The notes under the pieces are model-generated. The model did not search any database, was not told the origin of the DNA, and was given only the letters and a program-made list of their open reading frames with translations. The position numbers and the translations under genes are program-made. Shown in pieces: positions 54,936-64,000 of a stretch of 64,000 nucleotides of DNA; the first letter of the stretch is position 1, and each line of letters starts with the position of its first letter. This DNA is from Mesorhizobium sp. (GTDB taxonomy: Bacteria; Pseudomonadota; Alphaproteobacteria; Rhizobiales; Rhizobiaceae), in contig SAPZ01000006.1 in assembly GCA_004020875.1 (NCBI GenBank), positions 1-64,000 on the forward strand, written 5' to 3'.

Positions 54936-55963
54936 CACGCTTGCTCCGTGTAAACATAATTCCCAAGGGTGGCGATCTCAGGCGCCGGGCTCGCCTTGGC
55001 GAACTCGATGCCATCGGCGATCTCCTTGGCGACCGCGTCGCGGATCGCCTGGATGCCCCGGTCGTCAATGAAGCCGAAATCGCGCAGCTCGGTCTCGAAG
55101 AGCGTGATCGGATCGCGGTTCGCCATCCAATCCTCGATCTCTTCCTTGGTGCGGTAACGGTTGCGGTCGCTCTTGGAATGACCGCGGTGGCGGTAGGTCT
55201 TGGACTCGATCAGCGTCGGCCCCTCGCCCGCGCGCGCCCGCTCGACTGCCTTGAAGGACGCCTCGGCGACCTCGGAGAAGATATTGCCGTTGACGATCAC
55301 GCCAGGCATCGAATAGGCGGCCGCGCGCTCGGCGATGTTCTTCACTGCGGTGGAACGCGCCGTCGAGGTCGACATGCCGTAGCCGTTGTTCTCACACACG
55401 AAGATCACCGGCAGCTTCCAGATCGCCGCCATGTTCAGCGCCTCGTGGAAGGCGCCTTCATTGTTGGCGCCGTCGCCGAAGAAGGAGACGACCACCTTGC
55501 CGGTCTTCATCATCTTGGACGAAAGCGCCGCGCCGACGGCGATCGGAATGCCGCCGGCAACGATGCCGTTGGCCCCTAGATTGCCCTTGGCGACATCGGC
55601 GATGTGCATGGAGCCGCCCCTGCCCTTGCAGTAGCCGGTGGTCTTGCCGAAGAACTCCGCGAACATGCGGCTGACCTCCGCGCCCTTGGCGATGCAATGA
55701 CCGTGACCGCGATGCGTCGAGGTGATCTGGTCATCCTCGGCGAGCGGCATGCAGATGCCCATGGCGCTCGCTTCCTGGCCGATCGACAGGTGCATGGTGC
55801 CGTGGATGAGGCCGCGCATGTAACACTCTTCCGCGCCCTCTTCGAAACGGCGGATGAGATACATCGTGTGAAGCACCTGTCTGAGCTGCTCGGGGCTGTA
55901 CTGGCGATAGACGAAAGGGAGGTTGGCCCGGCTATCCACGACGGCTTTGCTGGCTCCGGCCAT
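54935..55963 (-). CDS. 2-oxoacid dehydrogenase E1 component, alpha subunit (acetoin-type)
   Basis: 342 residues from the ATG at 55963, preceded by GGAGG seven bases before. Thiamine-diphosphate motif [23 protein letters not shown] is complete, with [13 protein letters not shown] and the phosphorylation-loop-like [12 protein letters not shown]. Size and wording ([28 protein letters not shown]) fit the AcoA branch. Starts 2 bp after the SAF-oxidoreductase stop and overlaps E1beta. Confidence 0.92.
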   Translation of the reverse strand: MAGASKAVVDSRANLPFVYRQYSPEQLRQVLHTMYLIRRFEEGAEECYMRGLIHGTMHLSIGQEASAMGICMPLAEDDQITSTHRGHGHCIAKGAEVSRMFAEFFGKTTGYCKGRGGSMHIADVAKGNLGANGIVAGGIPIAVGAALSSKMMKTGKVVVSFFGDGANNEGAFHEALNMAAIWKLPVIFVCENNGYGMSTSTARSTAVKNIAERAAAYSMPGVIVNGNIFSEVAEASFKAVERARAGEGPTLIESKTYRHRGHSKSDRNRYRTKEEIEDWMANRDPITLFETELRDFGFIDDRGIQAIRDAVAKEIADGIEFAKASPAPEIATLGNYVYTEQA

Positions 55964-55965
55964 GA

Positions 55966-57294
55966 TCACGCCTCCACGGTCCCGTAAACGAGCTTGTCCT
56001 GGCGGGCGCGCAGTTCGGCGATCTTCGAGCCCGGCGCGGGCGCCGCATTGGCATAGGTGATGAGCTCGCCCTTCTTGATGGGCGCGGTGACCGAGCCGCC
56101 CTGCAGCAGGCCGCAAGGGATGGCGCGCGCCGCGCGGGCTTCAAGGGCCGTCATGATCCAGGCGCGATAGCAATATTCGCCGATGGCATCGAGTTTATCG
56201 CCGGGCTTCAGGTCCTTCTTGGCGACGGCACAGACCTCGGCGACCGGTTTTGCCAGCGGCACCATGTCGGCCTTGCCGTAGAGCGCGACGCGGGCGCAGG
56301 TCAGCGGCACTTCCAGCGAAGTGAGGTGATAGGGGCGATGGAAGGTGAAGTACGGGCCCTTGCCCATCTTCAGGTCTTCCATGCGCTCCGAGATTCGCGG
56401 ATGCGACATGTCGGCGACGACGAAGACGCCGGGAGCGACGCCCTTGCCGATCGAATAGTCGACGACACCCACCTTCGACAACACGCCGCCGTCCTTCTGA
56501 GGCACCAGCACCTTCGACAATTCGCCGAGCGTGGCCGATGGGCCGTGCATGCCGGGCTTGTCAGGGACCAGCCCGGTCGCATTGGCGATCGCCGCCATCT
56601 CGACCATGGTCTTGGAGCCATCGACGAATTCGACCAGCATGCGCACGTTCATGTGCCGGCGCTTCGCCTCCTCCTCATAGTCCGGAGGCGTGGCGTCGAT
56701 GTTGAGCGGGTTGTTCTTGCCCTTGCCCGCGGCAACGATCGGGTGGCCCATGGCGGACACGAACTCGATCAGTTCCATGCAGGAAGACGGCTCGTCGCCG
56801 GCGCCCAGCGAATAGGTCACGCCGAGCCGGTCGGCCTCGGCCTTGAGATAGGCGCCGATGGTGACGTCAGCCTCGACATTCATCATCACCAGGTGCTTGC
56901 CATGCTCCATGGCGCGCAGGCCGATCTCGGCGCCGACGGCCGGGACGCCGGTCGCGTCGATCACGACGTCGATGAGGTCGTTGCCGATGACAAGGCTGGA
57001 ATCGTTAGTGATGGCGATCTTGCCTGCCTCCATGGCAGCGGTCATTGCCGACGCGTTCGACACCTCCCGCGCGTGTCCGGTTTCCCGGAAAGCAATATCG
57101 ACGGCCTTGCTGGCCGCGGGAAGGTTCAATTCGGAGATGGCACCGATCTCGATACCGGACATATGGGCGACGCGGGTGACGATATCGGTGCCCATTTCGC
57201 CGGAGCCAATCAGGCCGATGCGGATAGGCTTGCCGGACTTGCCGCGTTCCTCGAGATCCCGGGCTAGGCCCGTCAACGAGATATTGGAAGCCAT
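55966..57294 (-). CDS. NAD(P)-dependent oxidoreductase with C-terminal SAF domain (homoserine-dehydrogenase-like)
   Basis: 442 residues from the ATG at 57294, which has GGGAGGAA at a good distance. The N-terminal Rossmann domain reads RIGLIGSGEMGTDIVTRVAHMSG. A catalytic domain follows with DATGVPAVGAEIGLRAMEHGKHLVMMNVEAD and SLGAGDEPSSCMELIEF. The last 100 residues hold a SAF domain (VAKKDLKPGDKLDAIGEYC). Such proteins are seen beside E1alpha/beta genes in sugar-acid operons; the substrate is unknown. A TTGACA at 57360-57365 (minus) could be its promoter -35. Confidence 0.85.
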   Translation of the reverse strand: MASNISLTGLARDLEERGKSGKPIRIGLIGSGEMGTDIVTRVAHMSGIEIGAISELNLPAASKAVDIAFRETGHAREVSNASAMTAAMEAGKIAITNDSSLVIGNDLIDVVIDATGVPAVGAEIGLRAMEHGKHLVMMNVEADVTIGAYLKAEADRLGVTYSLGAGDEPSSCMELIEFVSAMGHPIVAAGKGKNNPLNIDATPPDYEEEAKRRHMNVRMLVEFVDGSKTMVEMAAIANATGLVPDKPGMHGPSATLGELSKVLVPQKDGGVLSKVGVVDYSIGKGVAPGVFVVADMSHPRISERMEDLKMGKGPYFTFHRPYHLTSLEVPLTCARVALYGKADMVPLAKPVAEVCAVAKKDLKPGDKLDAIGEYCYRAWIMTALEARAARAIPCGLLQGGSVTAPIKKGELITYANAAPAPGSKIAELRARQDKLVYGTVEA

Positions 57295-57539
57295 ACCGCT
57301 TATTCCTCCCATATAGCATGCTGTTTGGTAGCTTGACCGGTATTGAACATCTGTATTTCTGTCAAGACTAATGTCCACGTCCTTGGCCGCTAGTCGACAC
57401 TTTTCGGATTGGTCGACGCGCGGCCGCGAAAGGCATGGACAATGAGCGCCGCATCAAACCGAATGCGAGCGAGCGACTGCGGCCGAATGCCGGCCAAGGC
57501 CGCTCGACGGACCACAGGGAGATATCTAGGCGGTAATTG

Positions 57540-57998
57540 TTATTGGCAAACGTCGACCCATATGGCGCCGACCAGATCGGCCATGCGCTGCGGCCCGATG
57601 CGCACCGCGGCATTGGTGGCGCCGGCAGCGGGGACGACATCGTCGAAGGACTTGAGCGACAGATCGCAATAGACGGGAAGCGGCGCCGGCAGGCCAAACG
57701 GACAGACGCCACCCGGCGGATGGCTCGTGGCCGCAAGCACCTCCTCTGCGCCAAGCATGCGCGGCTTGCCGCCCATCCTGTCCTTGAACTTGCGGTTGTC
57801 GAGCCTGGCGACGCCGCTGGTGACGACCAGCATCGTCTCGTCGCCGACGCGCAGACAGATCGTCTTGGCGATCTGCGCCGGCGTCACCCCATGGGCTTCC
57901 GCCGCCAGCGCCACGGTTGCCGAACTGGCCTCGGTGACGATGACCTCGATGTCGGGCGCATGCCGCGCAAAGAAGGCGCGAACCGATTCCAAGCTCAT
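57540..57998 (-). CDS. YbaK/EbsC-family aminoacyl-tRNA deacylase
   Basis: 152 residues. Editing-domain fold with EVIVTEASSATVALAAEAHGVTPAQIAKTICLRV, the conserved lysine in the last segment, and HPPGGVCPFGLPAPLPVYCDLSL with the GGxxP-like loop. It removes mischarged amino acids from tRNA in trans (Cys-tRNA-Pro or similar); specificity is not clear. Monocistronic; 161 bp on its downstream side before the SAF gene promoter hold no gene. Confidence 0.9.
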   Translation of the reverse strand: MSLESVRAFFARHAPDIEVIVTEASSATVALAAEAHGVTPAQIAKTICLRVGDETMLVVTSGVARLDNRKFKDRMGGKPRMLGAEEVLAATSHPPGGVCPFGLPAPLPVYCDLSLKSFDDVVPAAGATNAAVRIGPQRMADLVGAIWVDVCQ

Positions 57999-58095
57999 GG
58001 TGCCCCCCTCGTCAGGTCTGTCGGATAGCAGTGGTCGGCGATTCGCACGGCTAAACCAGTGTTGGCAAGAGCCAGCGCTTCCGTCCTTCAGGCAT

Positions 58096-58130
58096 CAAAA
58101 AGCCCGCCGGGCGAAATGTCGGCGGGCTCG
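58096..58130 (-). terminator. Terminator of the small HTH gene
   Basis: On the minus strand AGCCCGCC pairs with GGCGGGCT over a 12-nt loop and is followed by TTTTTGAT. Confidence 0.85.
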
Positions 58131-58151
58131 AATGGGACGCTTTTCGCGCCT

Positions 58152-58418
58152 CTACTGATGCGTGGGCCGGTTCTCGGCGTCCGTCACCGTGATCAATTCC
58201 TCTTCCGGCATCTGCAGCGCGGTAGCGATGCGCCGGAGCTTGGCGGGATCGGCGTCCTTGCCGTCCTCGATGTCGACGATCTCGCCCACGGCCAGACCGC
58301 AGGTCAAAGAGAGTTCCTCGATCGTGTATCCCCTGGTTTCGCGAGCAGCTTTCAATGGATTGAGGCCGGGCGCGGCAATGATGTCGTTGGAAACAGCGTT
58401 TCGTGCGGTGTTGGGCAT
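58152..58418 (-). CDS. Small helix-turn-helix (XRE-like) regulator
   Basis: 88 residues from the ATG at 58418, which has AAGGAG at an ideal spacing. The helix-turn-helix lies at NPLKAARETRGYTIEELSLTCGLAVGEIVDIEDGKDADPAKLRRIATAL, a lambda-repressor-like pattern. The ends are short and polar. It stands alone with a strong terminator. Its targets are unknown. The 296 bp on its upstream side to the next gene hold no other gene. Confidence 0.8.
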   Translation of the reverse strand: MPNTARNAVSNDIIAAPGLNPLKAARETRGYTIEELSLTCGLAVGEIVDIEDGKDADPAKLRRIATALQMPEEELITVTDAENRPTHQ

Positions 58419-58714
58419 GGCAACTCCTTGGGATGAAACAGGGTCTGATGAAATGGTGTTGCCTGAGACGGGCGGGAGAATGCTCGTTAACGAATGATTT
58501 GCCAAGAGCACCGATGCGGCGTCACGCCATCGTGAAGCGGCGCCCAGCCGAATGCCACCAGGCTCGACACATGTAAGAAGGCGCGGCGCTCAATCAAGTT
58601 CTTTTGAAGGTCGCGCGACCGGATGCGCCGGCATTTTCGACGGCGCGGCTCGTTAGCTTGCTGTCGTCGGCAGCCGACAGGGGCGGCGGCCATCTCACGA
58701 AAGGATCTGATGTG

Positions 58715-59323
58715 ATGAATTTGAAATTATTCGCAATTGTGCTCGGCGTCGTCTCGATCGTCATTGGCGCGGCGGAAGCATGGGCGGCGGATGCCGCGCG
58801 TGTTCGAGGCACTGTTGTCGGCGTTGCCGGATCGACGCTGACGGTGAAGGACCGCGACGGCAAGACCGATGCGATCACGCTTGCCGACGGCTGGAAGATT
58901 TCGGGCGTCGCCAAGGCTTCGGCCGCCGATATCAAGCAAGGCGATTTCCTGGGCATCGCCTCGATTTCGAAAGCCGATGGCGGTAGCGGGGCGCTGGAAG
59001 TCGTGATCTTTCCCGCGGCGCTGAAGGGCACGGGAGAAGGCGACCGCGACTGGGATCTGCAGCCCAACAGCCGTATGACCAACGGTACCGTTGCCAACGT
59101 CACCGAAATCGAAGGCCGCACGGTCACGCTCACCTATGACAACGGCCAGAAGAAGCAGATCGCCATCCCGCAGACGACACCGATCGTGACATTCGCCACG
59201 GCTACGCCGGCGGATCTGACGCCGGGCGCCGCGGTGTTCGTCAACGCCAAGCGAGGTGGCGATGGCAAGCTCGTGGCGAACCGGGTCGTGGTCGGGAATC
59301 ACGGCATCGCGCCGCCCATGTGA
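58715..59323 (+). CDS. Exported protein of unknown function with two small beta domains
   Basis: 202 residues from the ATG at 58715 with AAGGA nine bases before. A signal peptide (MNLKLFAIVLGVVSIVIGAA) ends near EAWAADA. The mature part repeats a short beta domain, VRGTVVGVAGSTLTVKDRDGKTDAITL and TNGTVANVTEIEGRTVTLTYDNGQKKQIAI, which looks OB-like and resembles DUF5666-type domains. Probably periplasmic. No close family could be named with certainty. Confidence 0.75.
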   Translation: MNLKLFAIVLGVVSIVIGAAEAWAADAARVRGTVVGVAGSTLTVKDRDGKTDAITLADGWKISGVAKASAADIKQGDFLGIASISKADGGSGALEVVIFPAALKGTGEGDRDWDLQPNSRMTNGTVANVTEIEGRTVTLTYDNGQKKQIAIPQTTPIVTFATATPADLTPGAAVFVNAKRGGDGKLVANRVVVGNHGIAPPM

Positions 59324-59545
59324 AGCCGGGCGGACTTCATCCGGCCCGGTTCGCACTCCCGATTTCCGGAGACCGCCCAACGCCGGGCAGGCGCGAGCAT
59401 GAGGATCCTCGGAAACATTCGAGAAACAAAAATCTACACTTGGGAAAAATTGGCGAAAAAAACCAAGAGGATAGTCCGGCTCGCGGGGCTTGGGTCACCG
59501 ATTGGTCCGGTGAATCTCGGAACGCCCGTGTAAGGAAACGAAGTC

Positions 59546-59749
59546 ATGAAGAAGCCACTCCTCTCTGCGCTCGGGCTGGCTCTGGCCCTGGCCTTCACCA
59601 TGCCGATCCTCGGTGCCACGAGCGCTGATGCGGCTCCGATGACGCAGCATCATCGTCATCATCATCGCAGGCATCACCGCGTCCACCATCATTTCTATCG
59701 CCACCATCATCGTCACCACCACAAGAAGATGGCTCCGAAGAAGGCCTGA
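59546..59749 (+). CDS. Small exported His-rich protein
   Basis: 67 residues with an AAGGAA ribosome site. The signal peptide (MKKPLLSALGLALALAFTMP) is followed by a mature segment in which 16 of about 28 residues are histidine, arranged as HH, HHH, HH, HHH, HHH, HHH separated by Arg, Phe and Tyr, ending MAPKKA. Such tracts bind nickel, zinc or copper. A periplasmic metal buffer is inferred. No metal transporter lies next to it. Confidence 0.8.
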   Translation: MKKPLLSALGLALALAFTMPILGATSADAAPMTQHHRHHHRRHHRVHHHFYRHHHRHHHKKMAPKKA

Positions 59750-59767
59750 TCCTTCCTTCTCGCCGAC

Positions 59768-59807
59768 GGGAGGGCAGGCCTTCGTTGTTCGAGCGACCTG
59801 CCTTCCC
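59768..59807 (+). terminator. Possible terminator hairpin after the His-rich gene
   Basis: GGGAGGGCAGG pairs with CCTGCCTTCCC, one mismatch, around an 18-nt loop. Followed by mixed T/C rather than a clean T-run. Confidence 0.4.
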
Positions 59808-59867
59808 TTCGGAGTCTCTTCTCATTAAGCATCCGGTGATGCCGAAACGCCGCCCGGACCGCGTCTG

Positions 59868-60869
59868 ATGGGAAACTACGCCGACCTGCCGGCCAGACAC
59901 CGCTTGGTTCTGATGGTCGCGCGAACTGTACTGACGCTTCGTCATCCGGCTCTTGTTGCCCGCTTCGCCATGAGGCTCGGCTATCTGCCGAATCCCGCCG
60001 CTCCCTCGCGCTACAACGAACTGATGCTGTGGCGGAAGATCGTCGACCGTAATCCGCTCTTCGTGACGCTGACCGACAAGCTGGCGGCGAAAGCTTATAT
60101 CCACGCCGCCTGCCCTGAGTTGCCGATACCCAAAACACTATGGTCCGGCCGGCACCCCGAAGACCTCCCGGCGGAACTGCTTGCCGGCCAGGTCGTCGTC
60201 AAAACCAATCATGGCTGCGAGATGAACATATTCGTTTCCGGCGGCCGGCCCGAGCGTGCGGAGATCATGCGCAAGACAAAGCGGTGGCTCAAGAAACGGT
60301 TCGGACGACGCAGCGGCGAATGGGCGTATTGGCCTATCACTCCCCTCGTTTTAGTCGAGGAGCAGCTGAAACTCAGCGGCGGTTTGATCGCCACCGACAT
60401 CAAGGTTCATGTCTGCAGCGGCGACATCAGTCACGTTTGGGCCGAAGACAAGCTCGCCGCGCGCTCGCACCTGTTCGACGGCGACGGCCGTCCGTTACCC
60501 GGACGCGATCCCGACTATCCGCGGGAGGATCAGTCCCTGCCTGTCAGTCCCGCACTGCTCGACTTTGTCCGGCAGGCGATAGCGCTGGCGCCGCGTATCG
60601 CCGGCGACCTCGATCATGCCAGGGTCGATTTCCTGGTAACGGATAAGGGCCTGTATTCGGGCGAGATATGCATCTATTCCGCCGCCGGCTACGGCACCTG
60701 GACCAATCCTGAGATCGCCGAGCGGCTCGAACGGTTTTGGCGGCTCGAAGACTCGGCCTATATCCGGCGACGGCATCGCGGTGTAAGCCGCCTCTATGCC
60801 GAGGCGCTGCGTGCCAGATGCGGCGCGCGCAACACGAAAACAAATGCGCGCCTGACTGACCGCGCATAG
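59868..60869 (+). CDS. TupA-like ATP-grasp protein
   Basis: 333 residues. It has the ATP-grasp features of the TupA group: KLAAKAYIHAACPELPIPKTLW, VVVKTNHGCEMNIFV with the ATP lysine, LVEEQLKL, ATDIKVHVCSGD, and DLDHARVDFLVTDKGLYSGEICIYS. These enzymes add amino acids to polysaccharides (teichuronopeptide-like); a surface polysaccharide role is inferred. The N-terminus is basic and helical but not a signal peptide. No polysaccharide cluster is adjacent. Confidence 0.78.
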   Translation: MGNYADLPARHRLVLMVARTVLTLRHPALVARFAMRLGYLPNPAAPSRYNELMLWRKIVDRNPLFVTLTDKLAAKAYIHAACPELPIPKTLWSGRHPEDLPAELLAGQVVVKTNHGCEMNIFVSGGRPERAEIMRKTKRWLKKRFGRRSGEWAYWPITPLVLVEEQLKLSGGLIATDIKVHVCSGDISHVWAEDKLAARSHLFDGDGRPLPGRDPDYPREDQSLPVSPALLDFVRQAIALAPRIAGDLDHARVDFLVTDKGLYSGEICIYSAAGYGTWTNPEIAERLERFWRLEDSAYIRRRHRGVSRLYAEALRARCGARNTKTNARLTDRA

Positions 60870-60935
60870 CCCAATGACGGGAATGGCGGTCGTGCTGGAC
60901 GGCCGCCCATTTCTGTTTCAAATCGCGTTCATCGA

Positions 60936-61238
60936 TCAGCGGCGGCTGATCAAAAGGCCGGCAAGCAGTCCCACCACCAAAAGTCCGACGGCGGCGGTCG
61001 TCGCCGGATGGTCGCGCGCCGTCCGCTCAATCACCTTGCCCCTGCGCCTTATTGCAGGCAGCGCCTCGTGAAGTCGATCGTATAGCTGAGAATAATAGTC
61101 TGAGGCCGCCTCGCGGCCATCCTCGTAATAGGCGTCACCGCGCCTGGCCAAGACCTTCTTGAGGTCGTTCAATTGCCGAGTAAGCGTAGCGACCTGCTTC
61201 TCGATGTCGAGGTCGGAGAGGCTCGAAAACGATGCCAT
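60936..61238 (-). CDS. DUF883/ElaB-YqjD-like membrane-anchored protein
   Basis: 100 residues. A helical N-terminal part (DLDIEKQVATLTRQLNDLKKVLARR) leads to a tyrosine-rich stretch and then a glycine-zipper helix (HPATTAAVGLLVVGLLAGLL) ending ISRR. This is the ElaB/YqjD shape, which in Escherichia coli tethers ribosomes to the inner membrane in stationary phase. Function here is inferred. Confidence 0.78.
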   Translation of the reverse strand: MASFSSLSDLDIEKQVATLTRQLNDLKKVLARRGDAYYEDGREAASDYYSQLYDRLHEALPAIRRRGKVIERTARDHPATTAAVGLLVVGLLAGLLISRR

Positions 61239-61332
61239 GCTGATTGTCCTTCTCTTCGAGAAGGCCTAACGCACGGACGACAGGCCAGTTCCGGCGGCCC
61301 GACCGCGCGGCATCACGTGGAATGATGCCCGT

Positions 61333-61872
61333 TCAACGAACCTGGTCAAGCAGGCGCTTGCATTCCAGCAAGTCGAACAGCGCCTCCTGCAGCAGGGCGC
61401 GATTGTCACGCGACAATTTTGAAGCGTCGGGTTGCACCGGACCTTCGTCGTCGCTTTTGCCAAGGCCGAAGAAACGCCGACTGGGCTTCACCTTCGGCTG
61501 GCCCACGAGCGCATCCTCGTCGCCGCGCGGCTGCGCGGCCGCCGTCAGCGGTACCTGCTCGGCCTGACGGCGCTGGGCGATCGCCTCCACGGCAGCCATG
61601 TCTCCATTGCCGATGGCGACCAGAAAATGGTTGCCGTTCTCGCGCAACAGCTTCTGCACGCCTTTGATCGTATAACCCTGATCATAAAGCATGTGCCGGA
61701 TGCCCTTGATCAGTTCAACATCCTGCGGCCGGTAGTAGCGACGCCCGCCGCCGCGCTTCATCGGCTTGATCTGGGTGAAGCGGGTCTCCCAGAAACGCAG
61801 CACGTGCTGCGGCAGGTCGAGATCTTCCGCGACTTCGCTGATGGTGCGGAATGCATCGGGGCTCTTGTCCAT
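61333..61872 (-). CDS. MerR-family transcriptional regulator
   Basis: 179 residues from the ATG at 61872 ([20 protein letters not shown]), with GAGGA upstream. The MerR winged helix reads [37 protein letters not shown] long C-terminal helix follows; no metal-binding cysteines are seen. It lies downstream of ihfA, as in most rhizobia, and is separate by 132 bp. Confidence 0.9.
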   Translation of the reverse strand: MDKSPDAFRTISEVAEDLDLPQHVLRFWETRFTQIKPMKRGGGRRYYRPQDVELIKGIRHMLYDQGYTIKGVQKLLRENGNHFLVAIGNGDMAAVEAIAQRRQAEQVPLTAAAQPRGDEDALVGQPKVKPSRRFFGLGKSDDEGPVQPDASKLSRDNRALLQEALFDLLECKRLLDQVR

Positions 61873-62004
61873 GGGCCAATCCTCCACACTGGACCACGAC
61901 CCGGCGCATGATGCCGAATCGCGCCTTATTTCAGCGATTTATGAAAGGATATTCAAGCCCAGCGTCAAAACGGCCGGCGGTTTTCAACCGCATTCGCCAG
62001 CAAA

Positions 62005-62328
62005 CTACTTGCCGCCTTTGCCTTTGCTGGTCTGGTGCGAACGCAGAATCCGGCTCTTGAGCACATTCGACGATTTAAACGTCATCACCCGGCGCGGCAG
62101 GATGGGCACTTCCTCGCCGGTCTTGGGATTGCGGCCGATGCGCTCGTTCTTGGAGCGGACGTGGAAGGTGGCAAAAGACGAAAGCTTGACCGTCTCGCCC
62201 CGAACGATGGCTTCGCAGATTTCGTCCAGCACAGCTTCGACGAGTTCCGCCGATTCAGTCCGCGACAGGCCAACCTTCCGATAAACGGCTTCAGCAAGGT
62301 CGGCACGCGTCAGTGTCTTTCCCCCCAT
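62005..62328 (-). CDS. ihfA: Integration host factor subunit alpha
   Basis: 107 residues from the ATG at 62328 ([20 protein letters not shown]); a longer frame to 62433 is not supported. The HU/IHF fold with [29 protein letters not shown] and the DNA-intercalating arm (GRNPKT). It bends DNA as a dimer with IhfB. The fabH-ihfA-merR order is typical of alphaproteobacteria. Confidence 0.95.
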   Translation of the reverse strand: MGGKTLTRADLAEAVYRKVGLSRTESAELVEAVLDEICEAIVRGETVKLSSFATFHVRSKNERIGRNPKTGEEVPILPRRVMTFKSSNVLKSRILRSHQTSKGKGGK

Positions 62329-62433
62329 GCGACCGTCCCATCTGCTCGCAGAAAATGTAAATCGATACAGCCAAAGACAGAGCCTAAGTAATTGATCCGG
62401 CAAGGTCAAGGACCGAACCGGCCCGTTCGGCAC

Positions 62434-63405
62434 TTACCAGCGGAGCAATACCGCGCCCCATGTGAAGCCTCCACCCATCGCCTCGAGAAGCACAAGATCG
62501 CCCCTCTTGATGCGGCCGTCGGCGACGGCCACCGAGAGAGCCAGCGGCACCGAGGCAGCCGAGGTGTTACCGTGTAAATCCACGGTGACCACAACTTTCT
62601 CCTCGGCTATCCCGAGCTTCCTGGCGGAAGCGTCAATAATTCGTTTATTGGCCTGATGCGGCACGAACCAGTCGAGGTCCTGCGCCGTTATGCCGGCCTC
62701 GCCGAAGGTCGCTTCGATGACATCGGTGATCATGCCGACGGCATGCTTGAACACCTCGCGACCTTCCATCCTGAGATGGCCGACGGTTCCCGTCGTCGAA
62801 GGTCCGCCGTCGACGAACAGCTTGTCCTTATGCGCGCCATCGGAGCGCAGGCTCGCCGCCAGCACGCCGCGGTCGGTGATCGCACCGGCACCCTCTTGGG
62901 CTTCGAGAACAAGCGCTCCGGCGCCGTCGCCGAACAGCACGCAGGTCGAGCGGTCGTTCCAATCGAGGATGCGCGAGAATGTCTCCGAGCCGATCACCAG
63001 GACACGCCTGGCCAAGCCGCCGCGTATGTAAAGGTCAGCGGTGGCGACGGCATAGACGAAGCCCGAGCACACCGCCTGCATGTCGAAGGCAAAGCCGTGA
63101 TGCATGCCGAGCCTGTTCTGGATCTCGACGGCGGTTGCCGGGAACGTGTTGTTGGGCGTCGAAGTCGCAAGGATGATGAGGTCGATATCGGCTGGCGTCA
63201 TACCCGCGCTGTCGAGCGCGGCGCGCGCCGCTGCCTCGCCCAACGAGGCCGTCGTCTCGTCATCGGCCGCGACATGGCGCTGGCGGATGCCGGTGCGCTG
63301 GACGATCCACTCGTCGGAGGTCTCGACCATGCCTTCGAAGTCGGCATTCTTCATAATGCGGCGGGGCAGCGCGGCACCATTGCCGCGCACGACTGATCTG
63401 ATCAA
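62434..63405 (-). CDS. fabH: Beta-ketoacyl-ACP synthase III
   Basis: 323 residues from a TTG at 63405 ([14 protein letters not shown]), nine bases after the plsX stop. Thiolase fold with the Cys-His-Asn triad in [15 protein letters not shown] and HGNTSAAS. It starts fatty acid synthesis by condensing acetyl-CoA with malonyl-ACP. The plsX-fabH pair is conserved. Confidence 0.96.
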   Translation of the reverse strand: MIRSVVRGNGAALPRRIMKNADFEGMVETSDEWIVQRTGIRQRHVAADDETTASLGEAAARAALDSAGMTPADIDLIILATSTPNNTFPATAVEIQNRLGMHHGFAFDMQAVCSGFVYAVATADLYIRGGLARRVLVIGSETFSRILDWNDRSTCVLFGDGAGALVLEAQEGAGAITDRGVLAASLRSDGAHKDKLFVDGGPSTTGTVGHLRMEGREVFKHAVGMITDVIEATFGEAGITAQDLDWFVPHQANKRIIDASARKLGIAEEKVVVTVDLHGNTSAASVPLALSVAVADGRIKRGDLVLLEAMGGGFTWGAVLLRW

Positions 63406-63414
63406 GGTCCGTTC

Positions 63415-64000
63415 CTATTCCTCGGCGTCGGCGGAGACACCGGATTTCCTGTTTGCCTGGGCGTTCGGATTGCGCGCATGGAACAGATCGAGGTCGGCCT
63501 CGATCCGGTCAAGCAGATTGTTGCGCACCATATCGTAGCCGAGCTCAATAGCCGCAGCGAAGCCATCCGAATCGGCGCCGCCATGGCTCTTCACCACGAT
63601 GCCGTTCAAGCCCAGAAAGACGCCGCCATTCGAGCGGCCGACATCCATCTTCTCACGCAGCCGGTCGAAGGCGCCCTTGGCGAAGACGTAGCCGATCTTG
63701 GCCATGAGCGTACGGCTCATGGCGGCGCGAAGATAGCCGGCGATCTGCCTTGCCGTGCCCTCGGCGGTCTTGAGCGCGATATTGCCGGCAAAGCCCTCGG
63801 TGACCACCACGTCGACCGTGCCCTTGCCGATGTCATCGCCTTCGACGAAGCCACGGTAATTCATCGAGGCCATGTTGGCCTCGCGCAGCATGCGCCCGGC
63901 CTCCTTGACCTCTTCCTGGCCCTTGATCTCCTCGACGCCGACATTGAGCAGCCCGACGCTCGGCCGCTCGATGCCGAACACCGAGCGCGCCATGCCGGTG
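63415..64000 (-). CDS. plsX: Phosphate acyltransferase PlsX, N-terminus beyond window
   Basis: About 195 C-terminal residues, reading from beyond position 64000 down to the TAG at 63415. Family motifs are [47 protein letters not shown], and [19 protein letters not shown]. It makes acyl-phosphate for phospholipid synthesis. The ATG at 63993 is internal. Upstream of fabH as expected. Confidence 0.95.
   Translation of the reverse strand, partial: TGMARSVFGIERPSVGLLNVGVEEIKGQEEVKEAGRMLREANMASMNYRGFVEGDDIGKGTVDVVVTEGFAGNIALKTAEGTARQIAGYLRAAMSRTLMAKIGYVFAKGAFDRLREKMDVGRSNGGVFLGLNGIVVKSHGGADSDGFAAAIELGYDMVRNNLLDRIEADLDLFHARNPNAQANRKSGVSADAEE

Noticed and set aside
58512..58714. Possible riboswitch or small RNA before the exported beta-domain gene
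   Set aside because: No stable conserved stem set or T-run terminator could be recognised by eye.

Overview
The window reads as a stretch of core chromosome from a Rhizobiales alphaproteobacterium, most likely Mesorhizobium or a close relative. This rests on high GC, an unbroken dusB-ntrB-ntrC-ntrY-ntrX-dat-hfq-hflX-mazG block, the lpd-glsB-lipA-coq10-cinA-ispDF block, a phosphatidylcholine synthase gene, a fused ispDF, plsX-fabH-ihfA-merR, and rhizobial palindromic repeats. No phage, insertion sequence, CRISPR array or secretion system was seen. The genus call is inference from gene content and order.

Layout. 1-5.3 kb: end of a FrnE/DsbA-type oxidoreductase, an orphan YejA-like peptide-binding protein, an IalB-family protein, HspQ and a UbiH-type hydroxylase. 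5.3-8.8 kb: a DUF2182-DUF1326-pcs operon with a translationally coupled phosphatidylcholine synthase, then a quinone oxidoreductase. 9-13.7 kb: a BMP-type (nucleoside or simple-sugar) ABC importer. 13.8-16.5 kb: rimO, a TerC-family gene and a DUF930 gene. 16.6-17.7 kb: a small scar zone with tRNA-Ser(UGA), the catalytic tail of a lost tyrosine integrase, a tiny membrane ORF and a Flp-pilin-like frame without a good start. 17.7-21.1 kb: a LysR-linked operon (extradiol dioxygenase, glutathionyl-hydroquinone reductase, serine hydrolase) that looks like quinone/catechol detoxification. 21.3-28.9 kb: cell-wall genes (rlpA, a PBP5-like protein with lost motifs) and tmk-holB-metG-tatD-MBL. 29-30.5 kb: a dif-like Xer site, a ureohydrolase with an altered metal ligand, and a 5'-truncated porin. 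30.5-34 kb: small metabolic and membrane genes and an ECF sigma/anti-sigma pair. 34-48.8 kb: tyrB, mazG, hflX-hfq, dat, the NtrYX and NtrBC nitrogen regulators, dusB, ispDF, cinA and coq10. 48.8-57.3 kb: lipoate synthesis and a complete 2-oxoacid dehydrogenase set (SAF-domain oxidoreductase, E1alpha, E1beta, E2, SGNH hydrolase, E3). 57.5-64 kb: YbaK, small regulators, a very His-rich exported peptide, a TupA-like ATP-grasp protein, then merR-ihfA-fabH-plsX.

The most notable non-gene structures are: (1) a 124-bp double palindromic repeat lying in frame inside the E2 gene, so about 41 codons of dihydrolipoamide acyltransferase linker come from an intergenic-type repeat; (2) a 28-bp dif-like site at 29085 with a much weaker look-alike at 30118 that ends just before the porin fragment; (3) a perfect 9+9 operator-like palindrome before the lysR gene; (4) four 18-19-bp tandem units running into the lpd stop; (5) a RIME-like paired hairpin before ispDF. 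The 2-oxoacid dehydrogenase genes look like the acetoin-dehydrogenase type rather than canonical rhizobial pdhABC, although they sit where pdhABC would be expected.
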